Below are positions 1 through 7,948 of a DNA stretch of 64,000 nt, piece by piece (position 1 is the stretch's first letter; each line of letters opens with the position of its first letter). A program made the position numbers and the translations under genes. This DNA is from Streptomyces sp. NRRL F-525 (GTDB taxonomy: Bacteria > Actinomycetota > Actinomycetes > Streptomycetales > Streptomycetaceae). Location: contig NZ_JNXE01000015.1 in the NCBI RefSeq assembly GCF_000716605.1, positions 124,001 to 188,000 of the forward strand, given 5' to 3'. Below the pieces are notes generated by a model. That model was not told where the DNA came from and did no database searches. It saw nothing but the letters and a program-made list of their open reading frames with translations.

Positions 1-180
1 AGGCTGGACCGGGAGAAGTACCGCTATCTGCTGATGATGCCGCTCCAGCAACTGGCCTACCGCCAGATGATGTACCTGGTCCTCATCCACTCCAGCATCA
101 CCGCCCTGACCGGCGGCCGGCTGCGCTGGCAGAAACTCAAGCGCACCGGCGAGGTCGGCACACCTGCGGGGGCGAGCTGA
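1..180 (+). CDS. C-terminal fragment of a probable family 2 glycosyltransferase
   Basis: Only the last 59 codons are inside the window; the frame is open from base 1 and stops at TGA 178-180. The tail contains a hydrophobic amphipathic stretch (LAYRQMMYLVLIHSSITAL) followed by GGRLRWQKLKRTG. From memory this matches the C-terminus of Streptomyces membrane glycosyltransferases that are often fused to a polysaccharide deacetylase. The stop overlaps the next start (TGATG), so it is translationally coupled to the acyltransferase. The catalytic domain is outside the window, so the assignment rests on the tail and the neighbour. Confidence 0.5.
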   Translation, partial: RLDREKYRYLLMMPLQQLAYRQMMYLVLIHSSITALTGGRLRWQKLKRTGEVGTPAGAS

Positions 181-1514
181 TGAGCTGGGAGCAGCAACAG
201 CACGGGTACGGGGGTGGCTACGGGCAACCGCAACAGCCCCAGCAGCCCCAACAGCCGTACGGCTACCAGGGGTTCGGCCATCCGCAGCAGTACGGCCAGC
301 CCCAGCAGTACGTCCAACAGCCGTACGAGCAGCAGCAGTACGCCGATCACGGGCAGCCGCCGTACGCGACGGCGCCCCTCCCGGTCGTAGAACCGGAGCC
401 GGAGCTCGTGCCGGAGCCGGAGCCGGTCGCCGAGGAGGTCGTAGAGGAGTCCGCGCCCGCGCCCGCGCCCCAAAAGGCGGGCCGGGACCGGTACTTCGAC
501 ACACTGCGGGCCGTCGCGCTGGTCCGGGTCGTGACCTACCACACCTTCGGGTGGGCCTGGTGCGGGATGGTGTTCCCCTCGATGGGGATCATGTTCGGGC
601 TGGCCGGGACGCTGATGGCGAAGTCGCTGGAGCGGCCCGCGTTCAAGGTGGTCAAGAGCCGGATGCGGAGGCTGCTGCCGCCGTTCTGGTTCTGGGGCTT
701 CTTCGTGCTCGTGGCGATGATGATCCACGACTGGATGCCGGGCTGGCAGATCGTCTTCTGGATCGTGCCCGTCGGTGATCCGCCGGGCAACGCGTGGGGC
801 ACGCAGGCCTGGGAGATCCTCTGGTACCTGCGGACGTATCTGTGGTTCGTGATGCTGTCGCCGGTGCTGCTGTGGATCTTCCGCAAGGCGCCGATTCCCG
901 TGCTGCTGCTGACACTTGTGCCGATCGTGATCCTGAAGTTCGTGTGGGCGGGGCCGGACAACCGCTTCGGCAACGCGCTCTGGGACCTGTCGACGTACCT
1001 CTTCTGCTGGATCCTCGGCTTCGCCCACCGCGACGGGGTGCTCCAGAAGCTGAAGCCCTTCCTGGTGGTGACGCTCTCGGTCGCCGCGATCGCCTTCGGC
1101 GGCTGGTACGCCTTCACGCACCAGGCCGAGGCCGGCGGCACCTACGACCTGGACGAGAGCCCGCTCGCCCAGACGTACTGGTCGGCCGGTTACGTCATGC
1201 TGCTGATGTGGGCCAAGGCCTACTTCAACATCGACTTCGCCTGGCTGACCCGGTTCAAGCGGCTCGACCGGATCGTCACGATCTTCAACGCGCGGGCCGT
1301 GACCATCTATCTCTGGCACGAGATCGCGCTGGTGCTCGCGGTGCCGCTGACCGACCAGTTCTGGAAGGTGCCCGCCTTCGAGAAGTGGCTGCCGCTGGGG
1401 AGCCAGTGGTTCATGTTCGGCATCGGCTGGATCCTGATCGCCGTGTTCATCGTGCTCTGCGGCTGGGTGGAGGACGTGGCGGCGAAGAAGAAACCCAGAC
1501 TGCTGCCGTCGTGA
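180..1514 (+). CDS. Membrane acyltransferase (acyltransferase 3/OafA-like family) with Q/Y/P-rich N-terminus
   Basis: This 444-residue protein has two parts. Residues 1-75 are low-complexity Gln/Pro/Tyr/Gly repeats (QPQQPQQPQQP, HPQQYGQPQQY), followed by an acidic Pro/Glu linker to about residue 100. The rest is a polytopic membrane domain opening with DRYFDTLRAVALVRVV and a following His, the usual start of acyltransferase 3 proteins, with about ten hydrophobic segments. The family transfers acyl groups to extracellular sugars or other cell-surface acceptors. Its start overlaps the upstream glycosyltransferase stop by one base, suggesting joint work on a surface polysaccharide. The cytoplasmic low-complexity tail is unusual for the family. 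The substrate is unknown. Confidence 0.8.
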   Translation: MSWEQQQHGYGGGYGQPQQPQQPQQPYGYQGFGHPQQYGQPQQYVQQPYEQQQYADHGQPPYATAPLPVVEPEPELVPEPEPVAEEVVEESAPAPAPQKAGRDRYFDTLRAVALVRVVTYHTFGWAWCGMVFPSMGIMFGLAGTLMAKSLERPAFKVVKSRMRRLLPPFWFWGFFVLVAMMIHDWMPGWQIVFWIVPVGDPPGNAWGTQAWEILWYLRTYLWFVMLSPVLLWIFRKAPIPVLLLTLVPIVILKFVWAGPDNRFGNALWDLSTYLFCWILGFAHRDGVLQKLKPFLVVTLSVAAIAFGGWYAFTHQAEAGGTYDLDESPLAQTYWSAGYVMLLMWAKAYFNIDFAWLTRFKRLDRIVTIFNARAVTIYLWHEIALVLAVPLTDQFWKVPAFEKWLPLGSQWFMFGIGWILIAVFIVLCGWVEDVAAKKKPRLLPS

Positions 1515-1554
1515 GATTCCCCTTCACGGCGTGAGCTTCTTTTCAAAGGGGGTC

Positions 1555-1591
1555 GTACGGGCCGGGCGCCTTCGGGATGCCCGGCCCGTAC
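1555..1591 (+). terminator. 13-bp perfect hairpin after the acyltransferase
   Basis: GTACGGGCCGGGC at 1555-1567 pairs exactly with GCCCGGCCCGTAC at 1579-1591 around an 11-nt loop containing TTCG. It lies 40 bp after the acyltransferase stop and only 15 bp before the menG start. It is preceded by a T-rich stretch but has no following U-tract, which is common for Streptomyces terminators. Confidence 0.7.
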
Positions 1592-1594
1592 TGC

Positions 1595-1600
1595 CACAAT
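1595..1600 (+). promoter_or_regulatory. Probable -10 element of a leaderless menG promoter
   Basis: CACAAT lies 6 bp upstream of the GTG at 1607. That spacing places transcription start on or next to the start codon, as in leaderless Streptomyces transcripts. No Shine-Dalgarno sequence is visible before this GTG. The -35 region would fall inside the terminator stem. Confidence 0.5.
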
Positions 1601-1606
1601 GGGCCC

Positions 1607-2317
1607 GTGACCCGCGCATCCCTGGACAAGCAGCCGCACGAAGTCGCCTCGATGTTCGACGACGTGGCGGAACGGTACGACCTGACCAACGACGTGCTGT
1701 CGCTCGGCCAGGACCGCCGATGGCGCAAGGAGGTCACCAAGGCGGTCGACGCCCGCCCCGCGCAGAAGATCCTGGACCTCGCGGCCGGTACGGCGACCTC
1801 GTCCCTCCCCTTCGCCCGCAGCGGCGCCTATGTCGTGCCCTGCGACTTCTCCCTCGGCATGCTCCAGGTCGGCAAGAAGCGCCACCCCTGGCTGCCGCTC
1901 ACGGCCGGCGACGCGACCAGGCTGCCGTTCAAGGACGACACGTTCGACGCCGTGACCATCTCCTTCGGGCTGCGCAACGTGCAGGACACGGACACCGCGC
2001 TGCGCGAGCTGTACCGGGTGACCAAGCCCGGCGGCCGGGTGGTGATCTGCGAGTTCTCGCACCCGACCTGGGCGCCCTTCCGCACGGTCTACACCGAGTA
2101 CCTGATGCGCGCGCTGCCGCCGGTCGCCCGCGCGGTCTCCTCGAACCCGGACGCGTACGTCTATCTCGCCGAGTCCATCCGCGCCTGGCCCGACCAGCCC
2201 GCACTGGCCGAGCGACTCCGTAAGGCCGGCTGGTCGAAGGTCGCGTATCGCAACCTCAGCGGGGGGATCGTGGCCCTGCACCGGGGCTTCAAGGACGGCG
2301 TGGGCTCCGCTACCTGA
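1607..2317 (+). CDS. menG: Demethylmenaquinone methyltransferase
   Basis: MenG (UbiE family) carries out the last step of menaquinone synthesis, SAM-dependent methylation of demethylmenaquinone at the membrane. The 236-residue protein has the UbiE signature near its start ([19 protein letters not shown] and the basic RRWRK), SAM motif I ([10 protein letters not shown]), an acidic motif II region and a post-motif GLRNVQD. The GTG at 1607 is preferred because the in-frame ATG at 1577 lies inside the terminator loop and has no ribosome site. The gene converges on the PASTA gene with an 8-bp overlap of 3' ends. Its product feeds the complex I encoded downstream. Confidence 0.93.
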   Translation: MTRASLDKQPHEVASMFDDVAERYDLTNDVLSLGQDRRWRKEVTKAVDARPAQKILDLAAGTATSSLPFARSGAYVVPCDFSLGMLQVGKKRHPWLPLTAGDATRLPFKDDTFDAVTISFGLRNVQDTDTALRELYRVTKPGGRVVICEFSHPTWAPFRTVYTEYLMRALPPVARAVSSNPDAYVYLAESIRAWPDQPALAERLRKAGWSKVAYRNLSGGIVALHRGFKDGVGSAT

Positions 2318-2651
2318 TCACCGTCTCGAAGAACGCGTCGCCCGGCGGCTCGTCCAGCTCGCGCTGCATTCCGCCGGTCGGCGGCCGGGGGATGCGCGGC
2401 TCGCGCATGCCGCCCCCGCCGTCCCCCTCGCCGAAGTCGAACCAGACGTAGACCACGGAGTCCCGCGGCACCTCGGCGTCGGGCTGCGGGTACTGCCGTA
2501 CGACGTAGTCGACGACGGCGAGATGGAAGTCGGGCCGGTCCGGCGAGTTGATGAACAGCCCGCGCGACTGGGCCGTCTCGCGCGCGTCCACGGCCATCAG
2601 GCCGACGAGCCGTGGCACGCGCACTTCAGGTGTTTTGGGCGTTATACGCAC
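2310..2651 (-). CDS. Small PASTA-domain protein
   Basis: The 113-residue soluble protein has a PASTA-like segment at about residues 8-75 ([19 protein letters not shown], a short loop, then [22 protein letters not shown]). A Gly/Pro-rich tail follows. PASTA domains usually bind muropeptides outside the cell, but no signal peptide or membrane segment is seen, so this one may be cytoplasmic. The GTG at 2651 has GGGGG eight bases upstream; the GTG at 2660 would place that sequence too close. The first codons include ATA and ACA, rare in this genome. Function is unknown. Confidence 0.75.
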   Translation of the reverse strand: MRITPKTPEVRVPRLVGLMAVDARETAQSRGLFINSPDRPDFHLAVVDYVVRQYPQPDAEVPRDSVVYVWFDFGEGDGGGGMREPRIPRPPTGGMQRELDEPPGDAFFETVIR

Positions 2652-2744
2652 AGATGTCACCCCCAGCGGTACCGGAAGGGTAACCCCGGTCCGGTCCCGA
2701 CCGGAAGCGTCAAGTGTCGTTCTGTAGCGGATAGTTACTCTGAG

Positions 2745-3251
2745 TTACAGTTCGAGCCGGTAGCAGTGGCCCGTCTCCTCGCGCGAGGGCGTGGTGAAGA
2801 CCTCGGCGAGGTGCATGCCGAGCCGCTGGGTCACCGCGATGGACCGGGTGTTGCGGGCCAGGACCATCGCCACCACGCTCGGCACCCCGGCCGCCCGCAC
2901 CCGCTCCAGGGTCGCCTCCGCGGCAGCCGTCGCATACCCCTGGCCCCAGAACTCCCGCCCCAGCCGCCACCCGATCTCGATCTCACCCTTCGGTCCCCAG
3001 TCCTGCGGCCAGGGCTGGGCGCCGGTGAAACCGATGACCCGGTCCTCGGCGTCGAGCATCGTCCACAGGCAGAAACCGCGCTCCGCGTCGTGCCGGCGCT
3101 GGCGGGCGGTGAGCTCCTCGTAGACGGACAGCTCCGCGGCCTTCCCGCCGTGGAACTCCATGACGTCCGGGTGCGCGAAGGCCCGGTGCCAGGCCACGGC
3201 GTCCTCGTCGGTCGGGACACGCAGCCGTACTGCGGGGAGAGCTCGGTTCAC
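2745..3251 (-). CDS. GNAT-family N-acetyltransferase (RimJ/RimL type)
   Basis: The 168-residue protein matches the Acetyltransf_3 layout: an N-terminal LRVPTDEDAVAWHRAF strand-helix, central IEIGWRLGREFWGQGYA containing the acetyl-CoA loop (R/Q-x-x-G-x-G/A), then AMVLARNTRSIAVTQRLGM. These enzymes transfer acetyl from acetyl-CoA to an amine, often a protein N-terminus or small amine; the substrate cannot be told. The GTG at 3251 has AAGGG seven bases upstream. An upstream in-frame start would run into the divergent flavoprotein gene. Transcription diverges from 3349. Confidence 0.85.
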   Translation of the reverse strand: MNRALPAVRLRVPTDEDAVAWHRAFAHPDVMEFHGGKAAELSVYEELTARQRRHDAERGFCLWTMLDAEDRVIGFTGAQPWPQDWGPKGEIEIGWRLGREFWGQGYATAAAEATLERVRAAGVPSVVAMVLARNTRSIAVTQRLGMHLAEVFTTPSREETGHCYRLEL

Positions 3252-3348
3252 GGGGCAGCCCTTCAGCCTGGTGATCAGTGGCGCTGAATAGACTGCCCAT
3301 GTCCAGTGCCGGTCGGCACGCAGATTTCGAACTTGGGGAGATCCCGCC

Positions 3349-4632
3349 GTGACCGAGCCCCTCTCCGAAAACACCGCCGATGTGATCGTCGTCGGCGCGG
3401 GGCCAGCCGGCTCCGCCACCGCCTACCACCTCGCCAAGTCCGGACTCGACGTACTCCTGCTGGAGAAGACCGAGTTCCCGCGCGAGAAGGTGTGCGGCGA
3501 CGGACTCACCCCGCGCGCCACCAAGCAGCTCGTGGCCATGGGCATCGACATCTCCGAGGAGGCCGGCTGGCTGCGCAACAAGGGCCTGCGCATCATCGGC
3601 GGCGGCGTCCGCCTCCAGCTGGACTGGCCGGAACTCGCCTCCTTCCCGGACTACGGCCTCGTCCGCAAGCGCGACGACTTCGACGAACAGCTCGCCCACA
3701 ACGCCCAGAAGGCGGGCGCCCGTCTCTACGAGCGCTGCAACGTCGGCGCCCCGATCATCGACGAGCGCACCGGCCGGATCACCGGCGTCAACGCCAAGCT
3801 CGGCGAGGAGAAACGCGAAGTCACCTTCCACGCGCCCCTGGTGGTCGCCGCCGACGGCAACTCCACCCGCCTCTCCCTCGCGATGGGCCTGCACCGCCGC
3901 GAGGACCGCCCGATGGGCGTCGCGGTGCGGACGTATTTTGAGAGCCCGCGCCACGAGGACGACTACCTGGAGTCCTGGCTGGAACTGTGGGACCGCCGCG
4001 GCGCCGAGGACCGCCTCCTGCCCGGCTACGGCTGGATCTTCGGCATGGGCGACGGCACCTCGAACGTCGGCCTCGGCGTCCTCAACACCTCCGACTCCTT
4101 CAAGGAGTTGGACTGGCGCGAGGTGCTGAAGGCCTGGTGCGCGTCCATGCCCGAGGACTGGGGGTACACCCCCGAAAACATGACCGGCCCGATCCGCGGC
4201 GCCGCCCTCCCGATGGCCTTCAACCGTCAACCCCATTACACGAAGGGGTTGTTGCTGGTCGGCGACGCCGGCGGCCTGGTGAACCCCTTCAACGGCGAGG
4301 GCATCGCCTACGCCATGGAGTCCGGCCAGATCGCCGCCGACGTCATCGTCCAGGCCCACGCCCGCCCGACCCCGGCGAGCCGCGAACTCGCCCTGCAGCG
4401 CTACCCGCGGGTCCTCAAGGACACCTACGGCGGCTACTACACGCTGGGCCGCGCCTTCGTGAAGCTCATCGGCAACCCGAAGGTCATGAAGATCGCGGCC
4501 CAGCGCGGCCTGACGCACCCCCTGCTGATGAAGTTCACCCTGAAGATGCTGGCCAACCTCACCGACCCCACGGGCGGCGACGCGATGGACCGCATCATCA
4601 ACGGGCTGAGCAAGGTGGCGCCGAAGGCGTGA
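3349..4632 (+). CDS. Geranylgeranyl reductase-family flavoprotein, probably menaquinone side-chain reductase
   Basis: The 427-residue protein starts with a Rossmann FAD site (VIVVGAGPAGSATAYHLAKSG), has the conserved cysteine region FPREKVCGDGLTPRA, and the second FAD motif GLLLVGDAGGLVNPFNGEG. These features define the geranylgeranyl reductase family. The family saturates isoprenoid double bonds; in mycobacteria MenJ partially saturates menaquinone. Position between menG and nuo supports the same role, producing the hydrogenated menaquinones typical of Streptomyces (inference). GTG start with GGGGAG about 8 bases upstream. A lipid-saturating role outside quinones is the main alternative. Confidence 0.85.
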   Translation: MTEPLSENTADVIVVGAGPAGSATAYHLAKSGLDVLLLEKTEFPREKVCGDGLTPRATKQLVAMGIDISEEAGWLRNKGLRIIGGGVRLQLDWPELASFPDYGLVRKRDDFDEQLAHNAQKAGARLYERCNVGAPIIDERTGRITGVNAKLGEEKREVTFHAPLVVAADGNSTRLSLAMGLHRREDRPMGVAVRTYFESPRHEDDYLESWLELWDRRGAEDRLLPGYGWIFGMGDGTSNVGLGVLNTSDSFKELDWREVLKAWCASMPEDWGYTPENMTGPIRGAALPMAFNRQPHYTKGLLLVGDAGGLVNPFNGEGIAYAMESGQIAADVIVQAHARPTPASRELALQRYPRVLKDTYGGYYTLGRAFVKLIGNPKVMKIAAQRGLTHPLLMKFTLKMLANLTDPTGGDAMDRIINGLSKVAPKA

Positions 4633-4644
4633 CCGTGGCGGCGA

Positions 4645-5271
4645 TCAGCCGCTGAGCGCGGCCGTCTTGGCGGCCCGGCGGGCGAACACCTCGTCACGCC
4701 GGTCCGCCACCTGCCGCAGCGCCTCCTTGCGGTCCCGCTTGGAGAGCCGGTCCAGGTAGACCTGACCGTTGACGTGGTCGGTCTCGTGGGCGAGGCAGCG
4801 CGCGAAGTACCCCGTGCCTTCGATCACAAGCGCGTTGCCGTCCTTGTCGAGCCCGCGCACCACGGCCCGGTCCGGACGCGGTACGTCCATCATGGCGCCC
4901 GGCACCGACAGGCAGCCCTCGCCCTCGTCGAGCAGCCGGCGCCCGGCCGGGTCGAGCGGGTCGAGGACCGGATTGACGACGTGTCCGACATGCCGGACAC
5001 CGTCGTCGTCGAGGCAGTCGTACACGAACAGGCGCAGATCGACGCCCACTTGATTGGCCGCGAGGCCGGCTCCGTCGGCGACGTACATGGTGAGGAACAT
5101 GTCGTCGATGAGCGCGGCGAGGTCGGGCCCGAACTCGGTGACGTCCCGGGACGGGCGGTGCAGGACCTCTTCGCCGACCTCGGTGACGCGCCGCACGGAA
5201 CCGCGGCGGGCCTCGGGTGCGGGGCGGGGATAGGAGTCGACGGGGCTGCCCTGGACGAAGACACGTGGCAT
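4645..5271 (-). CDS. def: Peptide deformylase
   Basis: Peptide deformylase removes the formyl group from nascent protein N-termini using a metal ion. All three family motifs are present in the 208-residue protein: GAGLAANQ (motif 1, about residue 87), EGCLS with the metal-binding Cys (motif 2) and HETDH with two metal-binding His and the catalytic Glu (motif 3). The start has GGAGGAG 8-14 bases upstream. The N-terminus is about 30 residues longer than minimal deformylases. Streptomyces carry several def paralogues, so it may not be the main housekeeping copy. It converges on the flavoprotein gene, 12 bp apart. Confidence 0.93.
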   Translation of the reverse strand: MPRVFVQGSPVDSYPRPAPEARRGSVRRVTEVGEEVLHRPSRDVTEFGPDLAALIDDMFLTMYVADGAGLAANQVGVDLRLFVYDCLDDDGVRHVGHVVNPVLDPLDPAGRRLLDEGEGCLSVPGAMMDVPRPDRAVVRGLDKDGNALVIEGTGYFARCLAHETDHVNGQVYLDRLSKRDRKEALRQVADRRDEVFARRAAKTAALSG

Positions 5272-5402
5272 GGATTGCTCTCCTCCGGTTTGGCGTCCGG
5301 CGTACTGGTTAGCCGAACGTGAGGAGAGAGTTTTTCAGGGAAGCGACGAACTCCGGTAGTGGGAACGCCCCGTGGGTCCGGGGCGACCGGAGGACACGCC
5401 GA

Positions 5403-5434
5403 GGGGACCGCTGCCCCCGAGCGGCAGCGGCCCC
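5403..5434. terminator. Hairpin downstream of the NlpC/P60 gene
   Basis: CCGCTGCC at 5408-5415 pairs perfectly with GGCAGCGG at 5423-5430. Flanking GGGG/CCCC extends the stem with one mismatch. It sits 25-55 bp beyond the minus-strand hydrolase stop and upstream of def, so it most likely ends the hydrolase transcript. Confidence 0.6.
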
Positions 5435-5459
5435 ATGCTCACGGCGTCGTGCGCGGGTG

Positions 5460-6275
5460 TCAGAGCACCCGCACCGCGCCGGTCGGCATGTCGTACGACA
5501 GCGGCCGCTCCACGATGCCGGTGGAGGGGTTCTGCGCGCCGACGAACATGCCGTCGCCCACGTACACCGCCACGTGGTAGGCACTGCCCGCGCTGCCCCA
5601 GTACAGGATGTCGCCGGCCTGAAGGTTGCTCAGGGACACCTGAGTTCCCGCGGTCGACTGGTCCTGGGAGACGCGCGGCAGGCTGATGCCGACCTGCTTG
5701 AAGGCGGCTCCGACGAGTCCGGAGCAGTCGTACGCGCTGGGGCCGGTGGCGCCCAGGACGTAGGACTTGCCGATCTGGGCCTTCACGAAGGCCACGATGG
5801 TCGCGGCCGAACCGGTCGCCGTCGACGAGCTGGTGCTGGTGCTCGTGGAGGCGCTTGTGGACGTCGAAGCGGACAGGGTGGTCCGCTCGGAGCTGCGCGA
5901 GGCCGCCTGCGCCGCAGCGGCCTTACGAGCGGCTTCCTGGGCCTTCTTCTTGGCCTCCGCCTTCTTCTTGGCGTCCGCGAGGTCCGCCTTCGCCTGCTTC
6001 GCGGCGTTTGCGGCGGCCGTGTCACGCTCGGCCTGCAGCTGGTAGTTGGCTGCGGCCTGCTGCGTGGCCTCGGCGGACTGCGCGACCTGCGTGGCCAGAT
6101 CGGCCGTCAGGGTGGGCAGTTGCATGGTCTGTGTGGTCTCGGCGGCGTTGGCCGTGGCTGCACCCGCCGCCGCCATGCTGAGAACGCCACCGGCAACTCC
6201 GGCCCGCACGGCGATGTTCGTCGTCGCGCTGCGGCGGGGTTTCCGGTGGCTGCGTATGTGAGCGGTGTGGGACAT
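5460..6275 (-). CDS. Secreted NlpC/P60 (C40) peptidoglycan endopeptidase
   Basis: The 271-residue protein starts MSHTAHIRSHRKPRR, then has a hydrophobic Ala/Gly-rich signal segment ending near ATANAAET. An Ala/Lys/Gln-rich, probably coiled region follows to about residue 140, then a Ser/Thr-rich linker, then the NlpC/P60 domain with catalytic Cys in YDCSGLVGAAF and catalytic His in YHVAVYVGDGMF. Such enzymes cut the peptide stems of peptidoglycan. A start 19 codons upstream (6332) or 10 codons upstream (ATG within the GGAGGAG region) is possible; 6275 fits the basic n-region best. I looked for a c-di-AMP riboswitch upstream and do not see one. Confidence 0.88.
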   Translation of the reverse strand: MSHTAHIRSHRKPRRSATTNIAVRAGVAGGVLSMAAAGAATANAAETTQTMQLPTLTADLATQVAQSAEATQQAAANYQLQAERDTAAANAAKQAKADLADAKKKAEAKKKAQEAARKAAAAQAASRSSERTTLSASTSTSASTSTSTSSSTATGSAATIVAFVKAQIGKSYVLGATGPSAYDCSGLVGAAFKQVGISLPRVSQDQSTAGTQVSLSNLQAGDILYWGSAGSAYHVAVYVGDGMFVGAQNPSTGIVERPLSYDMPTGAVRVL

Positions 6276-6896
6276 GAGACCAACCGGTATCAGGGGCTCC
6301 TCCATACCTTCAAGAAACGTGTGCTGCGCCACAATTGTTCAATGGGCCCCATCAACCCCGGGTGTGTCGTTCCTTATTGACGCCGTAACGGACATTGCGG
6401 ACCTGGGTGATCAGGTGTGTGATCACGGTCTTTCGTCGGTACGTCCGAATTGCCCGCCACCTACCACCTGTTGGGACAGGTGGCCAAGCCCCGTTCTCAT
6501 GCGCCTCTCATGAGTGTGGCGGAGGTCACGGAACGGTTACCGGAATGCGTGCGTCCTGCGTGGGTACCGCGGGCGGGTGACTTCGTGAACGTGTGCACGC
6601 GTCCACACCGTGCCGCGCGCGTCCCTCTGATGTGTGAACGGGCCTCCACTATCAAGCGGCCCCGTCCAACTCCAATTTGCATGCAAGGGAAGCCTCTTGA
6701 TATTGAGACGCCGCCCTCTGGCTGCGATGACGAGCGGAAATGTCACCTCTGGTGACCGCTCGGGCGCTTCGCGTGCGAAGATCGCCGCCCGTCCGGCGCG
6801 ATGATCCTTCGTCGGGTGGTGGAGATCACAAAGCTTGTGTAATACCCCGTGTCGCAGATCACAGAGCGCCGGGCATAAGATGCGGGGCAGTTGGGC
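6276..6896. other. Intergenic region between the divergent C40 gene and nuo
   Basis: About 620 bp with no convincing gene. Base composition is lower in GC than the flanks. It holds the inverted repeat GTGATCA-N6-TGATCAC at 6407-6426, several GATCAC-like words, and a possible -10 (TAAGAT, 6876-6881) about 20 bp before the Rex site. Short ORFs exist but lack codon bias and ribosome sites. Confidence 0.5.
6407..6426. promoter_or_regulatory. Perfect 7-bp inverted repeat, possible operator
   Basis: GTGATCA (6407-6413) and TGATCAC (6420-6426) are separated by 6 bp. It lies about 130 bp upstream of the C40 hydrolase start on the minus strand. It does not match a regulator consensus I know well. Confidence 0.35.
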
Positions 6897-6914
6897 TTGT
6901 GACCTGCTTCACAT
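6897..6914 (+). promoter_or_regulatory. Rex operator upstream of nuoA
   Basis: TTGTGACCTGCTTCACAT contains TGTGA-N6-TCACA, the exact half-site spacing of the Rex operator TGTGAACGCGTTCACA. It is 107 bp before nuoA and just downstream of the candidate -10 at 6876-6881, a position suited to repression. Rex is known to sense the NADH/NAD+ ratio in S. coelicolor and to control nuo and cydABCD. A Crp-type protein would recognise the same half-sites, which is the main alternative. Confidence 0.75.
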
Positions 6915-7020
6915 GTTCTCGATCTTCGTTGGGACGAACGGGGTTTGAGCGGCGCGTGAGCCGGAAGCGGACCCGATGCCATCGCCAGCAGTCAGTGCCG
7001 ACTGAGAGGAGCGAGGAGCG

Positions 7021-7380
7021 GTGAACGCGTATGCGCCCATCCTCGTACTGGGAGCCCTCGGGGCAGGCTTTGCGATCTTCTCCGTGGTCATGGCCACGCT
7101 GATCGGTCCGAAGCGGTACAACCGGGCCAAGCTCGAAGCGTACGAGTGCGGCATCGAGCCGACCCCCACGCCGGCCGGCGGCGGGCGCTTCCCCATCAAG
7201 TACTACCTGACGGCGATGCTCTTCATCGTCTTCGACATCGAGATCGTCTTCCTCTACCCCTGGGCCGTCACCTTCGACGCCCTGGGTGTTTTCGGGCTCG
7301 TGGAGATGCTGCTCTTCGTGCTCACCGTCTTCGTCGCGTACGCGTACGTATGGCGGCGCGGCGGCCTGGAATGGGACTGA
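7021..7380 (+). CDS. nuoA: NADH-quinone oxidoreductase subunit A
   Basis: First gene of the complex I operon. The 119-residue membrane subunit has three hydrophobic segments and the family hallmarks KLEAYECGIEPT and FIVFDIEIVFLYPWAV; the acidic residues there are conserved in proton-pumping complex I. NuoA sits at the junction of the membrane arm and the quinone site. GTG start with GAGGAGCG just upstream. A 13-bp gap separates it from nuoB. Confidence 0.97.
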   Translation: MNAYAPILVLGALGAGFAIFSVVMATLIGPKRYNRAKLEAYECGIEPTPTPAGGGRFPIKYYLTAMLFIVFDIEIVFLYPWAVTFDALGVFGLVEMLLFVLTVFVAYAYVWRRGGLEWD

Positions 7381-7393
7381 GGGGCCTTAGACC

Positions 7394-7948
7394 ATGGGAC
7401 TCGAAGAAAAGCTGCCGAGCGGTTTCCTGCTGACCACCGTCGAGCAGGCCGCGGGCTGGGTGCGCAAGGCGTCCGTCTTCCCTGCCACGTTCGGCCTCGC
7501 CTGCTGCGCCATCGAGATGATGACGACCGGCGCCGGACGCTACGACCTCGCGCGCTTCGGCATGGAGGTCTTCCGCGGATCTCCCCGCCAGGCGGACCTG
7601 ATGATCGTCGCGGGCCGGGTCAGCCAGAAGATGGCGCCGGTGCTGCGGCAGGTCTATGACCAGATGCCGAACCCCAAGTGGGTCATCTCCATGGGCGTGT
7701 GCGCCTCGTCGGGCGGCATGTTCAACAACTACGCGATCGTGCAGGGCGTCGACCACATCGTCCCGGTCGACATCTACCTCCCGGGCTGTCCGCCACGGCC
7801 CGAGATGCTGATCGACGCGATCCTCAAGCTCCACCACAAGATCCAGACCTCCAAGCTCGGCGTGAACGCCGAGGAGGCGGCCCGTGAGGCGGAGGAGGCG
7901 GCGCTCAAGGCACTGCCCACCATCGAGATGAAGGGCCTGCTGCGGTGA
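7394..7948 (+). CDS. nuoB: NADH-quinone oxidoreductase subunit B
   Basis: NuoB carries cluster N2, which hands electrons to quinone. The 184-residue protein shows the ligands: the tandem Cys pair in [11 protein letters not shown], Cys in [12 protein letters not shown] and Cys in PGCPPRPE. The C-terminal Ala/Glu-rich tail extends past the core fold. Its stop overlaps the nuoC start by 4 bp. Confidence 0.97.
   Translation: MGLEEKLPSGFLLTTVEQAAGWVRKASVFPATFGLACCAIEMMTTGAGRYDLARFGMEVFRGSPRQADLMIVAGRVSQKMAPVLRQVYDQMPNPKWVISMGVCASSGGMFNNYAIVQGVDHIVPVDIYLPGCPPRPEMLIDAILKLHHKIQTSKLGVNAEEAAREAEEAALKALPTIEMKGLLR

Noticed and set aside
6276..6560. c-di-AMP riboswitch upstream of the C40 hydrolase
   Set aside because: I looked for the conserved GAATCC, GGGGGAACC and CCCGAACCC segments on the minus strand and did not find them.
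6395..7024. Several short frames in the spacer before nuoA
   Set aside because: They lack ribosome sites and Streptomyces codon bias; the region is better explained as regulatory DNA.
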